From positions 45,117,053 to 45,181,052 of the forward strand of contig CM060732.1 of assembly GCA_030704615.1 (NCBI GenBank): 64,000 bases of DNA, in the 5' to 3' direction. The position numbers and the translations under genes are program-made. Position 1 is the stretch's first letter. Every line of letters starts with the position of its first letter. The notes below the pieces were generated by a model, which was not told where the DNA came from, did not search any database, and saw only the letters and a program-made list of their open reading frames with translations. Positions 36,730-48,900 of the stretch are shown one piece after another. Source of the stretch: Takakia lepidozioides. Taxonomy: Eukaryota; Streptophyta; Takakiopsida; Takakiales; Takakiaceae.

Positions 36730-38278
36730 AGAAGAAATAGTGCCAATAGGTAAAGTTTGATGATGGGCTTGCAACACTGTATCCACCTTTGGTACTTTGG
36801 GCAGTACCTGCACCCACCTTACAGACCTCACAATATTAAGGTCAGCCCTGACAACCGAGAGATAGTCACCTCGTCCCTCCACCTAACAGTGAAGTTCACC
36901 TTCTACAAACAAGGAGCCTGTGATCAGGCCACAATGCAAGCTCAGTGGAGAAGAGCTAAGATTTGAAGAAAGGATGGCACTCCAGCTACACAGGTGATAT
37001 GGACAAAAGATCGTTTCAGGGCCAGCTTTCAGATAAAAAATTATAATTCTGCTTCCTTTATTGCATTCAGTCTTGAAGCAAACTGCCAAGTTGTGATATA
37101 GAACCAGGCCAATTAAGCTGCTCGTTTGCAACAAGTAAAGAAGGTCCCATAGATTTCGAAACAAGGGGGCACTGCAGTCAAACCGACGTGTGCCAAAGGA
37201 GTTAATTATTGCATTGCAGAGAAACTTTAATAATAACCGCAGCAAGAAAGGAGAACACTGATTCAGTTGCCAACACCCAAACACACAATGAAAGATGAAC
37301 ATGAGGACCAGAACATACAGCAAGTTCGTGCTTTGTGCGGGGGGGACCTTCTTCCTCGTCGCTGCTCCCTCCCTTGTCCTTATTTCTCGGTTGGTCAGCA
37401 TTTTTTATCTTCCTTCGAATCTCTCCCACCACTGTCGCAAAATCTTCTTTCTCTTCATCACTGGAAGATTCTGACAGCTCATTGATGTCCTCGTAAGGAT
37501 CGCTGTCCTCCAGAGCCTCAATCTCATCTTCCTCCTGATCTTTGACCTCGCTCTCTTCCTTGGCGCTGCTGTCGGTTCCGTCCCCCTCTACCGATTTCAG
37601 ACCCCTCCCTTCCAAGCTCATCAGAGAGAGGTGAAGAGAGCCTACATTCTTCTCACACTCTGATGTCCGGCTGTCCTTTCGATCCGTATTTTCTTGTCTG
37701 ATTTCGCCACTCTCCAGCTCTTCATCCGGAAAGAATAAAGTCTGTTTCTTCCCTTCCTCTCCTAGTTCTCCATTTGTTTTCTGTGTCTTGGCTTCGATCA
37801 TTCCCCTCGTGCCTTCTAATTTAACACTGTGGATTTCTGGCAAGATAGCATCCGACGGGCCAACATGGAACTCACCTCTTCCAGTACCAACAACAACCCA
37901 GTTTGCACTACTTTCATCTTTAACTTCCTGCCCATTTTCTTGTTCCATTCTCTCTTGAAGGCTCTGATATTCTCTATGTAGCGGTTCGACCTCTCCCGTC
38001 TCGTCCAACCAGCTGTCCCACAGATTCTCCCCCAGAGCAACCTCCCCGTCAGTAACCAGCTCGACTAGTTCCGCTCCCACCAGAATTCCACTACCCATAG
38101 TTCCACTAACGTCAAATTCAGGAAACACAAGCTCGGCTTGCTCCATGTCCAGCGCAATGCCATTGGCGAACACATCTCGTCCAACGTCTCCATCACCCTC
38201 CACAGTGGGCAGCCGAAACAAGGAGCCCGGCATTGTGCAGCTAATCGGTGGAAATTCCACAGCAGGCTCGCCAGACAT
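36730..38278 (-). pseudogene. NAF1: Truncated NAF1 duplicate (exons 1 and 2 only)
   Basis: Exon 1 is 38278-37319 and exon 2 is 36807-36730, both open with intact splice sites. One visible change in exon 2 is silent (CTA to CTG). The copy breaks off in intron 2 at 36297, so the Gar1/Naf1 barrel exon 3 and the C-terminal exons are missing. Exon 1 here includes 42 extra residues (from about AILPEIHSVKLEGTRG to KKQTLFFP) that are lost from the complete gene. Any transcript would encode the acidic N-terminus and run into DHODH 3' DNA. Confidence 0.9.
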
Positions 38279-39111
38279 GCCTCTTCTGTTTTCCCCCTCA
38301 AACTAGCTGCCTCGCACTTTGTGCGTGTGCTGTGTAAGGCGCACACCTTGCCTAAAACCCTCGGCTTTAGCCCCAGTTCACTAAACTGGGTGACGCCGCC
38401 ACCCAGATGATCCCTCTACAGTGCCTTCAGACCTAAAGTCGGTTTAGGTTCCTTTCCAGCTGCAGCTAATCACGTTCGGAATTGTAGTAGTACTTTGCAT
38501 GCCACCTCAAGTCCGGTAATTATGCACAGCCACATCACCACAGCCACAAGCGCTCATTTTGTGTTTTGGGAGCAAATCGATCCCACAGCAAATCAGGTAT
38601 TCATCAGATGTCAAGCCAGGTGGAAGAAATGGTGGGACCATCAACTCTGCTGGATGAGTTGCAGCTGACTTTGTCACCGCCAGTCATTCATCTCTTGACT
38701 CCTGCTTTTCGTGATCAGAGCGCGCCCTCTCATTGCGTGTGAGAAGGCCGGAGGTTTAACATCATGCTGCAGATTGACGGGCCAGACTGTGGAGCTGTGA
38801 GCTGGGTAGCCAGCTCGGCCAGGGCGGATATCGAAGCCTTCAGAGCGATGGTTCCGCAGCCATCAGGGATACTCGATAGAGGTATGGAGTCTGGTCATAA
38901 AAATCGTTTTGCAATTTCTGGGGTCTGGGAACTTTACTTCGGAGCGATTCAGGCTCCATACTGTGCTTTTCCAACTACCATCTTGGTCGAAGAATTTGAC
39001 TTTGTGGGAATGCATCGGCATTCCTATTCCTCCTTCCATCAGGTCCTCCAGTAATTGTTCGAGTATGTGGAATGTACGTTCATATTCATTTCCATTCATG
39101 GCATTTGAGAG

Positions 39112-39580
39112 AATGAACTCATGAGACGTTGTTTGCGGTAGCCTTGTTTCCATAGACCCCAAACATAAGCTTGGCAAGGGGTTACTGCCTTGAGCGGAAG
39201 AAAGGGAATAGATACTATCTTCTGTAAGGGACTCACTCAAGTGACTTACCGTGATATAGACAATTAGTTCGGGTTTTTCAGATATCCTCTAGAAAGCCCT
39301 TCACACAAGCATCAACTTGCTGCGGGTGAGCTGCCCAGCAATTAGACCCCGACAGGGCAAGGGCTTTAGGCCTCAGGAATTACAAAGTTGGTAATCAGAG
39401 GTGCGGAGACAATGTTCTTGATGTTCCTGAAGAGGGTCACTCTCTGGTGAGAATATCCCGGACAATGTATCAGATAATTGATATTGTCGTCAGGATGCCC
39501 ACACATCGGGCAATTACAATCTCCTCTTTGTCCTGCATCTGTGTATTGTTCAAAGGTAGGCTTGCCGCCCTAGTTCAATT
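39112..39580 (-). mobile_element. LINE family A fragment (copy in unit A')
   Basis: A duplicate of the fragment at 20500-20965, with the same zinc-knuckle-like C-terminus and stops and only a few substitutions. It arrived by the unit A duplication, not by a new insertion. Confidence 0.65.
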
Positions 39581-40199
39581 TCAGTCTAGTTCTGAGGGTA
39601 GGTAGGACCTGGAGATCATTCTTAAGGTCCTCGTCCATGGCATATGAGAGATAGAGAGAGAGAGAGTGACTCATCTACACTGCAGCCATTGTAGCCCCTG
39701 TGCGATCCCCTTTTTTTGGGAAATGGCACCGCAAGCTGATAATTTTCTTATGGTGTTTGCATGTCGGCCAGACAGTGAGCAGAGATTAGCTCTGGGAGGT
39801 GTTCTTCTCGGATCCTTCACAGTTGTGGGACAACAGGTTTGGTAAGGTTAGGCTATCTTCATTAGAAGGTGCAAGGCAAGATGATGGTTTGTGGAGTTGT
39901 ATCTTCAGCTGCTCTCACATTGATATATGCACCTTCAGTTGTTTGTATTTATTCAATTTCTTTCTTGAGATAGCTCCCTGTGTTCGAAATATTCTTGTCG
40001 TTGTGGTGGTTGCAGCCTGGACTACATGAGGCTGTGTTTGAAGTATGGCTGCGCAGCTGCCCACTTGTGGTTTGCACATAAAAATCCAAGATCACCAGAC
40101 TTCAGCCATAAGTGCACAAAGCGGCCCTTTGGAGTGAGCGTGTGTCGAACCCAGAGCTAGCTTCCTTGATACAAGGTCAAGTGCAATGTGGTGATGTTC

Positions 40200-43100
40200 G
40201 TATGGCAGACAACTTGAAAGGCCCTGCAAATTTTAAGCCAAAGGCAGTTTTGCAGACTCCAACACTTACGTCTGTCTCTTTCGGGAGTGCATCGACATGC
40301 AAGGCCTAGCAGAGGGAAAACAGGTGCATGCTCATATTATTCAAAGTGGATTCAAGGCAAACACCTTTCTACTCAAGACCCTTGTCAACATGTATGCCAT
40401 GTCTGGGACCCTGGTGGATGCTCAGCAAGTGTTTGACCAAATGCCTGAATGAGATGTGTTCACATGGACTATGTTGATGGCAGGATATGTCAAGCATGGG
40501 TGTGGTAGGGAGGCTGCCCAGATGTATGTGCCAATAGCCCAACAACGTCACTTTCATTGGTGCTCTGAAGGCGTGCGCCAGCAAAGGAGCAAATATGAGC
40601 ATGCGAATAAGAGCCTTGGAAATGGACAGAGGGGTACATGCTGACATTAGTAAAGCTGGAATTGTGCCAGATATCGTTCTGGAGACTCTTGCTGCCTTGC
40701 TAAGGAGGCTCCTTGCAAGGCTCGTAGGAGACTGCCCTTGCGGACATGTATGCCAAATGCGGAGTGTAGAGGATGCACACCACGATATGGCTGAAATATG
40801 AAATGTGGTCTCATGGAATGCGATGATTCGGAGGGTATGCTCAACATGGGTATGGTAGGGAGGCGTTGGAGATGCATGGCCAAATGAGACTGGATGGGGT
40901 GATGCTGGAAAGAAGTCACATACATTTGTGCTCTCAGTGAATGGGCTTGCCTGGCAGCCCTGGAAAAGGGCAAAGAGGTCAAGCTGACGTCATCAAAACT
41001 GTGAATCCACCGGATATCATTATGGAGAGTAGATTTGTGGACATGTTGTGACCGTGACTTTGTTTCCTGTAACAGAGCTAGGAAGTTTCTGGCAGCCTGT
41101 GATCATGTGCCCTCCCTGCATCTGGCTTGGTTCCTTGTCACCTGGGCAGAATTATATGTCAAATGATTCAGGGTCCCCACCTTCAAATCAGCTTAGATGA
41201 TGGGCTTATGTCATCTAATCTACTTTGTACAATTGCTCAGCCTTAAGTCTTCTTCGAGGGTCAAATGTCACAAATCAGAATAAATTCAAGAATTGTAGGC
41301 TACTAATCTGGATTATTCTCTATCATTGAAACCTGAACCCATTTCTACAAAGCCTTTACTGACGACCCGGTTTCCTGTTTAGAAGGCAAGCCTTCTGAAT
41401 CCTAAACTTGTGGCTCAATGGATAGTAGTTCATACCACTTGCCAGACTGTCTCTTCTTTGGAGGAATTTGTTGAACACTAGAGAAAAGACAAGCCTTTAT
41501 AGGATGGAGAATACCAAGTTTTGGATTTTGAAAACAGCACTACCAGCCCATATTAATCAAAGTGTGCCTCTCCATTTGCTTGTTCTCTGAGGATTTTGAG
41601 CATAAGACATCTGATCTCCAGGGTTCGGGGCGGGCTGTGGTTTTGGCATCGGCTGGGTGAGTAGGTTCTTTGAGCAGTCTTCAAAATGACCTTTGGTTGT
41701 TAGTGCAGTCACAGTGGAGTGGTATACTCTCTCCTCGTCTTTGCCCTGAAACTCCACAACATGCTTGCATATTGCTTATCAATGCATGTGCAATTGGTTT
41801 CTGCAGTAAGAAAAAAGGTGACTCATTCTGATAGTGAAGTTGTACTCTGGTTGCGGGTACTGAGGCTGCTTTCATGGCTGCAAGAGTGCTGCTTCACACC
41901 CTGGGCCTCTGTGCAGGTAATCATGGCAGCTTGTTAGAGATCACCAAGTTCAAGGTTTTTACATACTGGCATTTGTGAGAATAGTGGTTGTGACAGAAAA
42001 ACTAAGGAGATCATTCATGTAATCACAGAGTAATGTATTTCTTTGTGCGATATTTTATAGTAATGTTACTCTCTTATATTGCGGTTTATGTGACCAGGAT
42101 GCTCGCTTCCAACCCCCCCCCACCCAAATCTAGTGGATAATCCTTGCTGGAGCCTGGAAGCAGCTGTTGTCTGTGGGCCTTCAGGTATTTAGATTTTGCA
42201 GTGATTTCCAGCAACTATTGGTGCAACAGAAACTGGGTTAACAGTACACTTTTTGGCACTCTTACGGTTATATGCTCGCTAGACTTTTTCGCAATTTGGT
42301 TGGGGAATCCTCTAACCCTTTATTACTACTTTTGTCTAGGCAACCATAGGTATCCATTACCTATATGCGCTTTTCCCATGTAGGCAAATAATAAGGCGGG
42401 CAGCAGAGGTTTACTGCTGTCAAGGCAAAGGCAGTCGATATTAGCAGCTAATTTGATCCGATTTATCGTGTAGCAGTGTGTGAGCTCACATATTGAGGTA
42501 TCGTTGAAACCAAAGCTGGGACTGTGTGATTTGCCACTCAATTTGAGAAGGTGGGGTTTATAGGATAAGGGGGGTGCTACAGCATGGTGAGGTCAGCAAA
42601 TTAAGAAAACAGGCATGGTAGCTCCACAAAGACTAGAAAAAAGTAATCAACAAATCCAATGAACGAGCTGCAAGTACCATTTCAAAGTCCTGCTGCGAAA
42701 CTGCTGTGAAGACAAGTGGATGTACATCCTCATCGTGTCTTTCTACCTCATCGGGTCTGCTGTCACACGAAGGCTATGGTACTCCCGAGGTGGTATGCGC
42801 ACATTACCACTTGGGCTACAACTTTGGTTGTCTCAAAAGGAACAGTGTGTCGAGAGGCAAAGTTCAACGGCTTTGGCAAAGTCTTTGAGAAACCAAATGA
42901 AACTCTCTTTGTAATTTCGAAAGTACTATTCCATCAAGCTTGTTTATATACAACATTGAACAAGCAGTACGACCCGACCACCAAGGTGGGCCCGCCTAAA
43001 GACAAAGGGTTCTTTCAAGTACTGGGCGGTTATTTGATTTCTTTTATACCCTTGGGTCCCGGTTTTTACAAAATCTTAGGATCAAAGAACCTCCAGTTCT

Positions 43101-44562
43101 GGTTTTTTCAGATCTTAGAACCACCGGTTCCGGTTACTTGTAAGAACCTCAAAGAATAGGTGGTTTTCATCAAATAATCGGCGGGTCTTGGCAGATCTTT
43201 GACGGTTTTCAGGCTGGTTATTACAAAACAACACAACCGGCTGTTATGAGCCTTTGCCGGTTCTTTGTTTTTTTGAGAACCGCGGTTATATATATCCAGA
43301 AAACCTTCTTGATAACCTCCGGGGGTTTGTAGCTGAATCAACCAATACTGGTTCTTTCCCAGTGGATGGGTGAGATCTCTTGAAGATCTGGGTGGATGAC
43401 TCTAAATAAAAGAAAAGAATTTAGAAAAGAAAAGACACACGATCACGTACGTGATATTCCGTCAGATAACGTCCCTGCAAATACAAAGGGATAAAACCGG
43501 AGAATGTTTTGTGAAAATAATAATAGCAACATCCTTTTGAGTTTGATAGTTTGATAGAGCAGCCTTATGTGCGTCACGTGATTCGGTAAATCCTGTTTAC
43601 CTCGTGTCATGTCATATCGTCACCGTCTGAGGACGATTACTTGCTTTGAAAGAGAGAGAGAGATTGGCGAAGGAAGCGGCGGGGGATGTTGTGGATTGCA
43701 AGTGCTGCAGCGATGCGGCGACATGATATCCGGATCTGACTCTGCAAGTTGACCCTGAGTGAGCTGCGCAACTTTGTTCGGAGATCACCACATGAGTCGG
43801 AGTGCAGATCGGCAGGAAGATGCACAAGCTGGTAACTTACTCTTAGTAAGCTCTGCCATGACCTTTCGGATTTCAGTGCTAGTGACGTACACCTGAGTCT
43901 GTAGATGAGTTGAATGTCCACGTGCAAGTCTGCGGAAGGTAGCTACTACTTAACCGAATTCAGTGTCAGCTCGTTTGCTGATCAATCAGCTTGGAAGCCG
44001 GCGGAGGCAGGCTCACCTTCTTGCAAGTTAGTTCGTTGATAACGGGAGCTGCATACTAAATACAATGTACCTCATCTCGGGTCCATTATCCGTAGACTTA
44101 CTCACCTGGACCCTCTTCTTTACGCATGCTTGACCCAAACGCGGAAGAGAAAAGACCTGATTTCGCCACCTCCTTCAAACGTGTCCTCGTTGTTGAGATT
44201 ACCTGCCTCGATACCATTTACTTACGGATAGATTCCCCGTGTTCCAACGCTATCTTGGGTCCCGAAGTTAGTTATTTTTGGGAGGTGAGCTGTACTCCTC
44301 GCCGAATTCATCTCAACTCTCTACCATTGCCCTAACCATCATTGGACGAGAATAATAAGCTGTACGATCCATCACCCGAACCGCGGTACGATCCAAAGTT
44401 CGCAGTACAAGATTATAGAAATGAAATAATTCGACGTTAACACCGTAAATTGCATTACATAATATGCTGAGCATCTTGTTGATGAGATCCGCATCTGCAA
44501 TGAGGTCCTCATTCTCATGGATCATATTGTGGTATCAGAAAACATTCCTTGAGATATGCCCA
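40200..44562 (-). repeat. Duplication unit B' (inverted repeat, copy 2)
   Basis: The reverse complement of 22821-27203. It begins GTATGGCAGAC and ends GATATGCCCA. It contains mirror copies of the unassigned ORFs (42716-43159 +, 43612-43927 -, 44126-44335 +) and of the AACCGG-rich segment (about 43050-43400). Confidence 0.92.
40270..41050 (+). pseudogene. PPR pseudogene, N-terminal part, in unit B' (plus orientation)
   Basis: The same sequence as 26235-27160 but on the plus strand. It holds PPR units (GLAEGKQVHAHIIQSGFKA, TLVNMYAMSGTLVDAQQV, DVFTWTMLMAGYVKHGCG, ALEMDRGVHADISKAGIV) with shared stops (for example TGA after QMPE) and frameshifts. Orientation relative to unit A' is what one would expect of an uninverted gene, but the C-terminal PPR half is absent to its right. 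Confidence 0.8.
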
Positions 44563-45984
44563 CCAAAAGTGGACATGCCACCACTCGGATGTCAACATTG
44601 GTTGATCCTCGATACTCATATCGTGTGTATGCTCCTTGTTTTTAGTTTTTATCTCGCTCACTCTCCCCTTTGCCTACTGCTAGGAGGTCCGGTTAATATT
44701 ATGTTTTTGTCGCTCATCGACGTTGGAACTGCGATTTAACCCCAACCTCAAGTCCCACATCACGGCCTTTGCCATCTCATCCTTTCGTTCCTTACGGCCT
44801 TTAGCCAATACTAAGAGGTCCTGGTCCTATGCTCTTATACCTTGCTCGATATGCGAGACCCTATATGGCGCGTCGCAGTACAAGAGGAGGTAGCCCAATG
44901 GTTGGGAGTTTGTGCCTTGCGGGCGCATAACCAAGGTGATCCTGGGTTCAAAGTGTCCACCATCCAAGGGAAGGCTGTAGACCCTTGGGAACAAGTAATA
45001 TAGGTGGTGCCCACAGTGATGGGCAATTCATAAATAAGTGGTGCAATATAGCTAGATCAAAGCCGTGCCGTCAGCTTGTGTCTCTGTTGTGTGTGCACCG
45101 AACTGCTGGAGCTGCGGGGAGAGCCCAAGTCAACGCGCAATGCGAAGCGGAGGAGGAGATCAGTGGTGGGAGGAATGCAGGAAAGCATTGGAGGGGGGAG
45201 GGAGGGAGGAATCCATGAGGCTGCGGAGGTCTGGACTAATGGGTTGACATATACGTACGGGGCTGTGTTGCCATGAGCTGAGGTTTAGGGAGGGGTGAGA
45301 GGGATGCAGGTAGCTGTGGAATTTGTGGAACCGGGTTGTGGGGTGCGGAGATTGAGGTGACACTGGAGGTCGATGCTTGTAGGGTGAGAGATCTATACGA
45401 GTTTTGGGTTGTGGGTTGGTAGATCCGGGTAGTCTTTACACTGCGCTTGGAGAAGGATCTACAGTCTGGACAGCAATGGTAGCAGATAGCAGCGCCGGCA
45501 ATCATCGCTGGTGTGTACATACGAATCTTCCCTTTCGTTGCACGAGGTTTGAGCGCTTTGTTAGGTCTTTCTGGCTGTTGATCTTCTGGGATCGTTGTGC
45601 ATTTGGCCCAACGCAGCTCTTACCTTTGTCGCTGGAGTGATCGAGCAATCTAGCGTGGAACTAACATGGCGTGCCTCAAATGGTGGTCTTTCGTAGGGGT
45701 TCCGAAGATGGCCTGGAGGCTGGGAAGGCTGATCAGCCGCAGGAGGAACACTGGCTTGTGCAGGAAAGAATTGGTCCCAAGCGTGTGCGCAGGCACGTTC
45801 TTGTCACCAAAATAGTTGCAGCCTTGAGTCTCGTCGAGCCTGCACTTAACGTAGTATCATGATGAGAGCTCATCGAGGAGAGATGATGTGACCCTTGGGT
45901 CGTCTAGATAGTTGTGCCAGATGGGGAAACCGGCATGCAAAGCTAGATGGTATGATTGAGCTTATGGTGGCTCGGATCATGCAG
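44563..45984. other. Upstream region of the RUS gene, with its first exon not resolved
   Basis: The RUS N-terminal exon or exons should lie here, but several frames are open and no choice is decisive. One candidate is the reading ending EESMRLRR near 45226, which has the required phase but a poor donor (GTCTGG). Another is an ATG reading at 45666. A G-rich stretch lies at 45150-45220. Confidence 0.35.
44884..44965 (+). repeat. tRNA-derived SINE-like sequence
   Basis: TAGCCCAATGG fits the pol III A-box consensus. CCTGGGTTCAAAG, 52 bp downstream, fits most of a B box. The flanks do not form a complete tRNA acceptor stem, so a SINE head or tRNA relic is more likely than a tRNA gene. Confidence 0.45.
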
Positions 45985-48900
45985 ATATTTGGTTGACGAG
46001 CAGCGTCCTGGAAAACTCAGAGTTAAGGAGACCGATAGCAACTTGGAGAATGCATCCAATGTGTCGAAAGAACTAAATACAGCGTGGACTATACCGTATG
46101 TGCTGCCGCAGGTGCTATTGAATTTTATACTACCTGCTGGATTTCCAGGTACCTACGTTTTCCCCCGATAGTACCTCTAGTATGTATTGTCATGTATCTA
46201 GTGAAAGGTCCCTTCAACAGTCGTAATTCGTTCTGGTTGTTCTGCTAGTTCAGCATTGTGTTGATGCTTGTTACAAATCCGATTTAAAGAATCGAGTAAG
46301 CAAACTTAAGACGTTAATTCATTTGGTCAAGATTTGGACAAGCTCTAAGCTGTGCACGTCAACAGACGACGGTGCTGCAAGTCATGGTAGATTTATGTCG
46401 CATAGTTATACACCGGTTTGTTTTGTACGCGGGTTTCTTAACTGAGATGACTGCAAACATGAACCGCATGTTCTGGAACTAAGTGCAGCACGAACTGCCT
46501 ATGCTTGTGCTTTATGTGGAGGTAGGGTCTGTTTCCGACGACTATATCTATTACATGCTATGGCAGTTCCCGTGCAACGTTGCCGGCTGGGCAAGCACCA
46601 CCATCGTCACATCAAGTCTTTTGAAGGTACCAATTAGAATTATGCCCTATAATCTGATCTCAGTCAATAAGTTCTCACTTTCTCACAAAGAAACTTGACG
46701 CTTTTCGGAATTCTCGAGTGTAGACCTGTACAGGGTTGTCTTAAAAATATTGGTGGTAGTGATTTGAGGACTGCGAACTTATCTGCATCCCAAGCGAAGG
46801 ATTTGCTACCCATGCTCAAGAAGTGTCTTGACTTTGTTTTGGTGTTGGTATTTCCTGATCCTGAGACTTCGGGCGGCGACGATTGCTGCAGGCAGTTGGT
46901 ATAGACGCAGGTGCGGGGACTGCAGGTGCCGCTACAGCAGCCATAAAGTGAGTGCTCTCTCCTCTTTCGAGAAAATTCCAAAGATCGCTTGAATCATTAT
47001 GTTGGTGAAGAGCATCACACCATTTTGGTCACTGTACACTAAATTGTCTGCCAAGGGCCACCGGTCTGGCAGTCTATCCTGAACATTTATTTAGAACTCC
47101 TTCCCAAATGAAAATTGGGATTCAGGTCAACACTCTCGTGACCACAATTTGAGATAGTGCTGGGCATGTTTTGGTAGCAACGGGTGATATGGTGCTTCGT
47201 GGTGATTCTGATTTAATTGTGCATCTCCATCGTTGATGCTGCAGATGGGTGACGAAGGATGGATTAGGAGCCATTGGTCGACTATTTATTGGTACATTGA
47301 GCTTCTTCTCCCTTGAATGCAGCCCTACCTTGTGAGCAGCACATTCCACCACCTGCATTGTCACAATACAATCTGAACCTGTTCACTTGTTTGATGCACA
47401 GGTGGCCATTTTGGAAGTGTATTCGATGAAGATCCCAAGCAATGGCGGATGTTTGGGGACCTGATTGGCAGCAGTGGCAGGTTAGCTCGTAAGCTTCTCC
47501 GAGTCACCCTTTCCTCCATCAATTTTAGATTCTATGAGTGAAGTGTGAGGCAGATAACTGCTGAAAGCATACTCCATTGCATACAGGAAACACCAAACCC
47601 ATGTATTCTTTTCAGCTGTACTGAACCTTTTACTCTTTCAGGAGTTCCACTCGAGAGCAGTGATTTGTACAAGGAGAGACCAGCATGTACAAAACATGAT
47701 CTAGCTGAGAAGCATTGGCCTTCCAACAGTTCCAGCTTTGTCATAGTTGACCTTCAACCGTGGAGCTTTGTTGAAAGTATTTGGAACGAGGCGGAATTGC
47801 ACATGCCTATGGTTTTGTTTCAAGTAGTCACAGAATTTTTTGGGGCAGTCAGATCCAGTATCAAAGTGATTTTCCCTGTCAATTTGTGGACACTCTCGGT
47901 TTGAAGAACTTATGGGAAGATGTGCATTACGTGTCTTGCAGCATACTTGAGCTGGTGACCCCTCTCTTTCCTGCAAGCTTTCTGGTCCTAGCTTCCCTTG
48001 GGTATCTTTGCCAGGTACATCCCTCTTGTGATGCAGACTCCTGGCAGTTATGACTTCACTTGTGCACACACACCTTGGTTACATTTGCACTGGTATACAT
48101 TGAAAATCTAGACTAACTGGGATTGAACGTCAAAAAAATTCTTGCTCCAATGTAAGCAGGCCATGGGAAAAGGATTGGCTGAGCCATGCTTTCGAGTAGC
48201 TCAGACCCATTTTGCAATAAATGAGAATGTTGGGGACATTGTTGCGAAAGAGGAGGTGTGGGAAGTGGTGGCCCAACTCTGGGGGCTTTGTTTTGGCGTG
48301 TTCATCCTTGTGAGTTTTCAATGTCATTTTTACCAGCTCTGTTACAACTTGTCAAATAGTCAAGTTCAATTCCATCAATATTTGAGGAGACCTGATGCTG
48401 ATGTTCTCAATACCTTGGTAAGCTTTGAGATGCGAGACATTGTACATCATTTTCACCATGTCATTTCATTACATTTTCCCTTCTGAAGGAACATTGTGAA
48501 CACAATTTACATTATTTCGTTTGTGGGGGACCTGCAGTCTGCACCAGGAATGACAGAATACTGGAGATTGGCATGGACTTGGATTATGCTCAGGGCCTTT
48601 CACCTCTACTTGCGGTATCGGAGTCTGTCAGTGCTACGTTTATACACTGTAAGCTCTACTGTTCGTGTGGACAGGTCTCTAACAAAAACTTCTGTTATAT
48701 AGAATTGTCATGACCATGTCAAGACACAAGTTTGCTCGAAATGACCATGAGAGGAGATGATCGACAATTTTGAGAAAATGATACAGTCAATTTTACAGGC
48801 TGGGGTCCTTGAGCCTTTCCTTCTGGGTGTCACCTTCATGAGCTTCCTAATTACCGCAGATGCTGCAACAAATCCACAAGGTCACCCACTAGGTGTTTCT

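Larger units (their letters stand above)
36297..40099 (+). repeat. Duplication unit A' (direct repeat, copy 2)
   Basis: Same orientation as 17809-21491, starting at CACTTCTGTC and ending at ATCACCAGA. It carries NAF1 exons 2 and 1, the upstream region and the LINE fragment. It keeps the 126 bp missing from copy 1. A unique spacer of about 100 bp (40100-40199) separates it from unit B'. Confidence 0.92.

Noticed and set aside
37728-37853. The extra 126 bp in the NAF1 duplicate as a retained intron
   Set aside because: No GT-AG borders; it is flanked by CATCCG direct repeats and is open and in frame, so it fits a coding indel.
44884-44965. Functional tRNA gene
   Set aside because: A- and B-box-like motifs only; the acceptor and anticodon stems cannot be formed convincingly.
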